Shown here piece by piece: positions 1 through 5,381 of a stretch of 5,381 bases of DNA. Under the pieces are notes generated by a model that was given only the letters and a program-made list of their open reading frames with translations, searched no databases and was not told the origin of the DNA. Both the position numbers and the translations under genes were made by a program. Numbering within the stretch: the first letter of the stretch is position 1; each line of letters begins with the position of its first letter. Source of the stretch: Pseudomonadota bacterium. GTDB taxonomy: Bacteria > Pseudomonadota > Alphaproteobacteria > Rhizobiales > Hyphomicrobiaceae. The DNA is taken from the NCBI GenBank assembly GCA_003242645.1, contig QGVC01000246.1:1-5381 (forward strand), in the 5' to 3' direction.

Positions 1-634
1 GGAGGGCCTGCGCGGCATTTCCTTCGGCAACTTCCTCATCAAACAAGTGGTGGAAGAGCTGGCGCGCGAGCAGCCGTCCCTCAAGACGTTCGTCACGCTC
101 TCGCCTGTGCCGATGTTCGCCCGCTGGCTGGACAAGGAGCTTATCCGGAATGAGACCGGCCTCATTACGCCGGAGCTGCGGGAGGCACTGCAAGTCCTGG
201 GCGATCCCGGCTGGGTTGAGGATGCGGAGCAGGTGAAGCTGCTGGAAACACCGCTGACAGTTCTCGCGGCTCACTATCTGGTCAACGCAAAGACGGGAGA
301 GGGCCGCCCTGTCGATCCTGTCGCCCGGTTCCACCTCGGTAACGGCGCACGGCTCGAGAGGATCAACTGGCTGGGGGACACGTCGCCGAAAGGGCTCAGG
401 GAGTCCCATAGCATCATGGTGAACTACCGCTACGACCTAAAGGAGTTCGAGCGGAATCACGAGGCTTACGCGAACGAAGGCGTTGTGGCGCTCTCCCGGA
501 GCGTTCGCAACCTGCTGAAGATCGTGCCGAAGGTGAAGGTCGCACGCCCGGAACCTCGGCAGTTGCCGCCGCCTGACAGCACGGCGGGCAGTGAGCCCGA
601 GATTGTGGAAATCATCGAACCTGCGGACCGCTGA
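1..634 (+). CDS. mcd: Malonyl-CoA decarboxylase, C-terminal part (5' end outside window)
   Basis: The enzyme decarboxylates malonyl-CoA to acetyl-CoA and CO2 in the cytoplasm. The reading frame is already open at base 2 and reads EGLRGISFGNFLIKQVVEEL, which matches the start of the GNAT-like catalytic domain of this family, so the GTG at 47 is an internal Val codon and not a start. About 210 residues are visible. The family's TLSPVP motif has its Ser at 101-103, and FHLGNGA has its His at 332-334; by family knowledge these correspond to the catalytic Ser and His of human MLYCD (Ser329 and His423). RINWLGDTS, the HSIMVNYRY block and the terminal helix follow. After the usual end of the domain comes a tail of about 35 residues, rich in Pro and Glu, that I do not recognise. 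The gene converges on the minus-strand SPOR gene 77 bases away and has no clear terminator of its own. The family assignment is firm; the physiological role (malonate use or malonyl-CoA turnover) cannot be judged without the upstream genes. Confidence 0.94.
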   Translation, partial: EGLRGISFGNFLIKQVVEELAREQPSLKTFVTLSPVPMFARWLDKELIRNETGLITPELREALQVLGDPGWVEDAEQVKLLETPLTVLAAHYLVNAKTGEGRPVDPVARFHLGNGARLERINWLGDTSPKGLRESHSIMVNYRYDLKEFERNHEAYANEGVVALSRSVRNLLKIVPKVKVARPEPRQLPPPDSTAGSEPEIVEIIEPADR

Positions 635-658
635 CCTTCGCTGAGTCAAGTGGCCCAC

Positions 659-692
659 AAAAAGGCCGCTCCGTACTTCGCGAAGAGCGGCT
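659..692 (-). terminator. Rho-independent terminator of the SPOR-domain gene
   Basis: Read on the minus strand, a perfect 7-bp GC-rich stem (GCCGCTC at 685-691 pairing with GAGCGGC at 665-671) encloses a 13-base loop. One base later comes TTTTT (659-663). It begins 20 bases past the stop codon of the minus-strand gene (712-714), the usual place for an intrinsic terminator. The loop contains the small palindrome TTCGCGAA, which may form a secondary stem. On the + strand the same stem is followed by TGTTATAGG, not a T tract, so it should serve the minus-strand gene better than the converging malonyl-CoA decarboxylase gene. Seen directly; function inferred. Confidence 0.72.
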
Positions 693-711
693 GTTATAGG
701 AACGCTGATTT

Positions 712-1740
712 TCAAAGAGCTTCGCCGACGAATGGCCCGCCTACGGTGCACTGCACGCGGCTTGCCCGAAGCAGGGCGCAAACACGGCTTGCTTCTTCTG
801 CCGAGGTGATGGGGCCGGCGATCAGCTGGTAGTTGGGCGCCGTCGGTGGACCCGAGACCACGTAGCGCGGTTCCAGATCGCCGAGTGTGTTGGCGTGGCG
901 CTCAGCCAACAGGCTCCAGCGCAGGCGCAGGGCTTCGAGCGAAGGCCCGGCGTCGAGGTGGATCGCGTAGGCTTCCGAAGCGACTGTCACTGTCGGAGGG
1001 CCGAAGGTGATCTCGAGCTCGCGAGGCGGCAGGCTGCCCGTCTCCATTTTCAGCGCCAGCGGGCCATCCTGGGGAGATGGGAGAGAGGCGGTGCGCGTCG
1101 GAGGCGGAGCCACCGGCTCAGCGGTTGCCGTGCGGGCTGTAACTTTCCGCACCGGCGGTGGCGGAGCCACTGCTTCTGCCGGGGCCTCGTCCTCACTTTC
1201 CGCCTCGTCCAGCCTCTGGCTTTGCTCTATCCTGGGTGCGTTCAGGACCGTTGGCGTAACGGGTTGCGCTGAAGCAATGTGACTTGGCTCGCTGCCAACC
1301 TCAGGCGGGGCAACACTTGGGCTGGGGACTGAAACCGCAGCGCTTTCAGTCAGCTCGTCCTCTTCGGGGTCTTGCGGCTCAATAGCTTCTGCGGTCGTCT
1401 GCGGCCGGTTGATGATGGCAACGGGCCGCTTCGCGGCCGCTTCCTTCACCTCGGAAAGCTCGCGCTCCAAGTTCGCGATGGTCGTCCGAAGGACGCTAAT
1501 CTCTTCTGTAAGCTGCTCCACGACCTGGGTTTCGCGGTTGACTTCCTCAGACCGCAGGGCCTGCGTTGTGAGAGGCGCAGCCCATTCCGGTTGGGCCAGC
1601 AACATGTAGATGTACGCCGCCGCAGCCGTGCCCAAAAAAGTCCAAGTGCCCAGGTAGAGGGCCGAAGAGCTGCGCGGCTGCGCAGGGGGAGTAGCAATTC
1701 TTTCAGCAAACGTCTGGTTATTTGTTGGTTGCGCTTGCAT
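712..1740 (-). CDS. Membrane-anchored coiled-coil protein with C-terminal SPOR domain
   Basis: A 342-residue protein if it starts at the ATG at 1738-1740. Order of parts: a polar, Pro-containing cytoplasmic N-terminus (1-26); one hydrophobic segment at about 27-49 (LYLGTWTFLGTAAAAYIYML) with no signal peptidase site that I can see; a coiled coil at about 64-103 with heptad positions I81, L84, I88, L91, L95, V98; a low-complexity linker rich in Ala, Pro and Glu (about 104-250); and a SPOR-type domain at about 255-336. The SPOR call rests on the pattern YAIHLDAGPS, a helix with W275, LGDLEPRYV, then YQLIAGPITSAEEASRVCALLRASRVQC. SPOR domains bind denuded septal peptidoglycan, so a bitopic inner-membrane protein with a periplasmic C-terminus is inferred. 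It is not recognisably FtsN, DamX or RlpA. An ATG at 1876-1878 in the same frame would add 46 residues; I prefer 1740 because AGGG lies 5-6 bases before it, the anchor then sits near the N-terminus, and the added stretch looks untypical. A terminator follows directly. The gene is divergent from glmU, in keeping with an envelope role. Confidence 0.85.
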   Translation of the reverse strand: MQAQPTNNQTFAERIATPPAQPRSSSALYLGTWTFLGTAAAAYIYMLLAQPEWAAPLTTQALRSEEVNRETQVVEQLTEEISVLRTTIANLERELSEVKEAAAKRPVAIINRPQTTAEAIEPQDPEEDELTESAAVSVPSPSVAPPEVGSEPSHIASAQPVTPTVLNAPRIEQSQRLDEAESEDEAPAEAVAPPPPVRKVTARTATAEPVAPPPTRTASLPSPQDGPLALKMETGSLPPRELEITFGPPTVTVASEAYAIHLDAGPSLEALRLRWSLLAERHANTLGDLEPRYVVSGPPTAPNYQLIAGPITSAEEASRVCALLRASRVQCTVGGPFVGEAL

Positions 1741-2010
1741 GGCGGCCCTGGGACCCAAATTGCTCGGACGCCAGACCAGAATGCGGTCGCGCGGCCAAGC
1801 ACATGATTCGCTTGTGCCAAACCGTCGTCCGAGTCTGCTGTTGGGGTCAACGGGATCAGCCGTGCCAGTTGGTGACATCTGTGGATAGTCGGTTGGCGCG
1901 CTATCAACTTTTGCTGGTGAAACTTTGAGGCAGGCGCGACTACGGGTGGCAGAGCGCGCCTGAAGGATAACAGGATAGAAGTGTTCGGTTCCGCTTAGGT
2001 GTTTTCCGTC
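1741..2010. promoter_or_regulatory. Divergent intergenic region between the SPOR gene and glmU
   Basis: This stretch must carry the 5' signals of both divergent genes unless the SPOR protein starts at 1878. I could not place a convincing -35/-10 pair for either direction. The best single hexamer is TTGACC on the minus strand (+ strand 1845-1850), with no good -10 at 17 bases. Towards glmU there is an 8-bp inverted repeat at 1931-1962 and two AGGATA copies at 1964-1977. The minus-strand frame of the SPOR gene stays open through most of the region, but has no ATG, GTG or TTG upstream of 1878. Location is certain; promoter content is inferred. Confidence 0.5.
1931..1962. repeat. 8-bp perfect inverted repeat in the glmU leader
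   Basis: CAGGCGCG at 1931-1938 and CGCGCCTG at 1955-1962 are exact reverse complements separated by 16 bases. The spacing (24 bases centre to centre) could suit either a regulator binding two half-sites or an RNA stem-loop in the glmU leader, which would lie about 50 bases before the glmU start. No T tract follows on either strand, so it is not an intrinsic terminator. The repeat is seen directly; any role is inferred, and short GC-rich repeats arise by chance in DNA of this composition. Confidence 0.45.
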
Positions 2011-3369
2011 ATGACGTCACGCCCACTGCTCACCGTCGTGCTCGCCGCAGGCAAGGGCACGCGCATGAAATCAGCTCTGCCGAAGGTGTTGCACCGGGTC
2101 GGCGGCCTCTCGTTGTTGGGTCATGTACTCAGGACCGTCGGGGCGCTGGGGGCGAGCCGAACGGCCGTGGTGATTGCACCACAGATGGATGACGTGCGGG
2201 CCGAGGTAGCAAAGCGCCTGCCCTCGGCAGAAGTTTTCGTCCAGGAACAGCAGCTGGGCACGGCGCACGCGGTTCTTTCGGCACGGCCAGCCATTGTTGG
2301 GCATCAGGGTGACGTCCTGGTCGCCTTTGGTGACACGCCGCTCATCCTGCCAGAAACGCTCCAGAGCCTGCTCGACTGCCTCAATGACGACACGCCGGTT
2401 GCGGTGCTCGGGTTCGAGGCCGCAGATCCGACAGGCTACGGGCGCCTGCTTCAGGACGCCGACGGAAATGTCGTCGCGATCCGCGAGCACAAGGATGCAA
2501 CGGAAGCCGAGAGGGCGGTCACTTTCTGCTGCTCTGGCGTGATGGCGTTCCGCGGCCCGCGATTGCTCGAGCTGTTGGATGCCATCGGAACGAACAACGC
2601 TCAGCGTGAGTACTATCTCACCGATGCCGTCGCCATCGCGCGATCGAAGGGTTATCGGGTCGCCGCCATTTCGTGCCCGGAGGAAGAGGTTCTGGGGGTC
2701 AACTCACGCAATCAACTTGCCGAGGCGGAGGCGGTTTTCCAGCGGCGCTTCCGCGAGAAGGTCATGGCAGAGGGCGCCACTCTGGTTGCGCCGGAGACCG
2801 TCTGGTTCAGCTACGACACGGTGGTCGGCCGCGACGTGATGATTGAACCGAACGTGTTCTTTGGACCGGGCGTGACGATCGAGGACGAGGTCATCATTCA
2901 CGCCAATTGCCATTTCGAAGGCGCCTGTCTGCGGCGCGGGGCGGAGATCGGACCCTTTGCCCGACTCAGGCCCGGCGCCGACATCGGCCCAAAATCGAAG
3001 ATCGGCAACTTCGTCGAGGTCAAGAACGTGGTGGTCGAGGAGGGGGCCAAGGCGAACCACCTCTCCTACCTCGGCGACGGCCGCGTTGGTGCCGGCGCAA
3101 ATATCGGTGCAGGGACAATCTTCTGCAACTACGACGGCTTCTTCAAACACAAGACGGAGATCGGGCCGGGTGCCTTCGTCGGCTCCAATACAGCGCTTGT
3201 GGCACCGGTGACCGTGGGCGCTGGCGCCTACATCGGGTCAGGCAGCGTCATTACCAAGAACGTGCCGGCAGATGCGCTCGCGCTGGAACGCAATGAGCAA
3301 ACGGTGCGCGAGGGCTGGGCAGCCAAGTTCCGCGCCATGATGCAACGTCGTAAGGCAGGAAAACATTAA
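2011..3369 (+). CDS. glmU: Bifunctional GlmU: GlcNAc-1-P uridylyltransferase and GlcN-1-P acetyltransferase
   Basis: GlmU catalyses the last two steps to UDP-GlcNAc in the cytoplasm: acetylation of glucosamine-1-phosphate with acetyl-CoA (C-terminal domain), then uridylyl transfer from UTP (N-terminal domain). At 452 residues it is full length (E. coli 456). The N-terminal Rossmann-like domain (about 1-235) has the nucleotide loop LAAGKGTRMKS (11-21) followed by PKVLH, QQLGTAHAV, GDTP with metal-binding Asp108, and the second metal ligand Asn231 in LGVNSRNQLAEAE. The left-handed beta-helix (about 255-450) carries R320, K338, the catalytic-base His350 in NHLSYLGD, Y353, N364, and N373-Y374 in NYDG, matching E. 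coli R333, K351, H363, Y366, N377 and N386-Y387. The ATG at 2011 is chosen: AGGTG at 1997-2001 lies 9 bases before it, and the protein then begins just ahead of the first strand as in the family; a GTG at 1999 is in frame but has no ribosome site. It is followed by glmS, probably as an operon. All key residues are present. Confidence 0.98.
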   Translation: MTSRPLLTVVLAAGKGTRMKSALPKVLHRVGGLSLLGHVLRTVGALGASRTAVVIAPQMDDVRAEVAKRLPSAEVFVQEQQLGTAHAVLSARPAIVGHQGDVLVAFGDTPLILPETLQSLLDCLNDDTPVAVLGFEAADPTGYGRLLQDADGNVVAIREHKDATEAERAVTFCCSGVMAFRGPRLLELLDAIGTNNAQREYYLTDAVAIARSKGYRVAAISCPEEEVLGVNSRNQLAEAEAVFQRRFREKVMAEGATLVAPETVWFSYDTVVGRDVMIEPNVFFGPGVTIEDEVIIHANCHFEGACLRRGAEIGPFARLRPGADIGPKSKIGNFVEVKNVVVEEGAKANHLSYLGDGRVGAGANIGAGTIFCNYDGFFKHKTEIGPGAFVGSNTALVAPVTVGAGAYIGSGSVITKNVPADALALERNEQTVREGWAAKFRAMMQRRKAGKH

Positions 3370-3470
3370 CCCAATCGAAAAGTTGCGAAACACGGTTTGA
3401 ATTGTTTCGAGCATTCTCGGGGCATAGCAAAAGAACAAATGATTTCCCGACAGTATAGGGGCATGTTTGG
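3370..3470 (+). promoter_or_regulatory. glmU-glmS intergenic region with glmS ribosome binding site
   Basis: This 101-base gap looks more AT-rich than the flanking genes. AGGGG at 3457-3461 is the glmS ribosome binding site, 9 bases before the ATG at 3471; a nearer ATG at 3463 is out of frame and only one base from this site. CGAAAC (3386-3391) and GTTTCG (3404-3409) form a 6-bp inverted repeat with a 12-base spacer. There is no stem with a T tract, so readthrough from glmU into glmS is expected. An internal promoter is possible, but I see no convincing -35/-10 pair. Nothing resembling the glmS ribozyme of Gram-positive bacteria is visible. Confidence 0.55.
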
Positions 3471-5291
<1,821 letters not shown>

Positions 5292-5358
5292 GGCCGGGAC
5301 CAAAGGATTGGCCGTCGAATTGCCCAAATAATGTGCTTGGCGTCGACTCAGCGGTCGT

Positions 5359-5381
5359 GGAGGTGATGCGCGTAACGGAGG
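5359..5381 (+). promoter_or_regulatory. Shine-Dalgarno-like sites, possible start of next + strand gene
   Basis: GGAGGTGAT at 5359-5367 is a near-perfect complement to the 3' end of 16S rRNA, and a second GGAGG occupies the last five bases (5377-5381). An ATG at 5366 lies only two bases after the first GGAGG, too close for it, and would read MRVTE. In the same frame GTG codons at 5333, 5357 and 5363 are also possible, and the frame is open back to the glmS stop. The second site would suit a start a few bases past the window edge. A downstream gene transcribed with glmS is the likely reading, but its start and identity cannot be decided here. Confidence 0.35.

Noticed and set aside
895..1806. 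Several + strand frames (up to 144 codons) opposite the SPOR gene
   Set aside because: They are rich in Arg, Gly and Ser with no domain pattern, whereas the minus-strand frame shows a membrane segment, a coiled coil, a SPOR domain and a following terminator.
1794..1818. Possible sigma-54 promoter on the minus strand (TGGCAC)
   Set aside because: The required GC-containing -12 element is absent at the right spacing.
1880..1888. TGTGGATAG, one mismatch from a DnaA box
   Set aside because: A single isolated near-match with no AT-rich unwinding region or other boxes; no support for an origin.
2071..3150. Minus-strand open frames of 139 and 148 codons opposite glmU
   Set aside because: Both are shadows of glmU, whose full protein with all active-site residues is on the + strand.
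3370..3470. glmS ribozyme riboswitch
   Set aside because: The gap is only 101 bases and I see no ribozyme core; the element is known from Gram-positive lineages, not from alphaproteobacteria.
5292..5341. Small hairpins (CCAA/TTGG pairs) after glmS as a terminator
   Set aside because: The stems are about 4 bp, include bulges and are not followed by a T tract.

Overview
This GC-rich window looks like chromosomal DNA of an alphaproteobacterium, probably of the Hyphomicrobiales type. The evidence is the protein sequences: a bacterial malonyl-CoA decarboxylase, the style of a membrane-anchored SPOR protein with a long Ala/Pro/Glu linker, and the GlmU and GlmS sequences. This placement comes from sequence character alone; no search was run.

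Layout: (1) Bases 1-634 hold the 3' part of a malonyl-CoA decarboxylase gene on the + strand, cut by the left window edge. (2) A short convergent gap (635-711) holds a rho-independent terminator for the minus-strand gene. (3) Bases 712-1740 on the minus strand encode a 342-residue membrane-anchored, coiled-coil, SPOR-domain protein, probably an envelope or divisome factor; an alternative upstream start lies at 1878. (4) A divergent region of about 270 bases (1741-2010) must carry the 5' signals of both the SPOR gene and glmU, and contains an 8-bp perfect inverted repeat. (5) glmU (2011-3369) and glmS (3471-5291) lie in tandem on the + strand, 101 bases apart, with no terminator between them. 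(6) The last 90 bases hold no terminator, but have two strong Shine-Dalgarno-like sequences that suggest another + strand gene starting at or just past the right edge.

Function: GlmS makes glucosamine-6-phosphate from fructose-6-phosphate and glutamine. After GlmM (not in this window) isomerises it, GlmU acetylates glucosamine-1-phosphate and uridylylates the product to UDP-GlcNAc, the precursor of peptidoglycan and lipid A. The divergent SPOR protein belongs to a family that binds septal peptidoglycan, so three of the four genes fit a cell-envelope theme. Malonyl-CoA decarboxylase (malonyl-CoA to acetyl-CoA and CO2) appears to be a separate transcription unit.

I see no mobile element, CRISPR array, tRNA or rRNA. 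Most of the window is ordinary housekeeping sequence. The least ordinary parts are the SPOR protein and the two intergenic control regions around glmU and glmS. I found no convincing new biological system.
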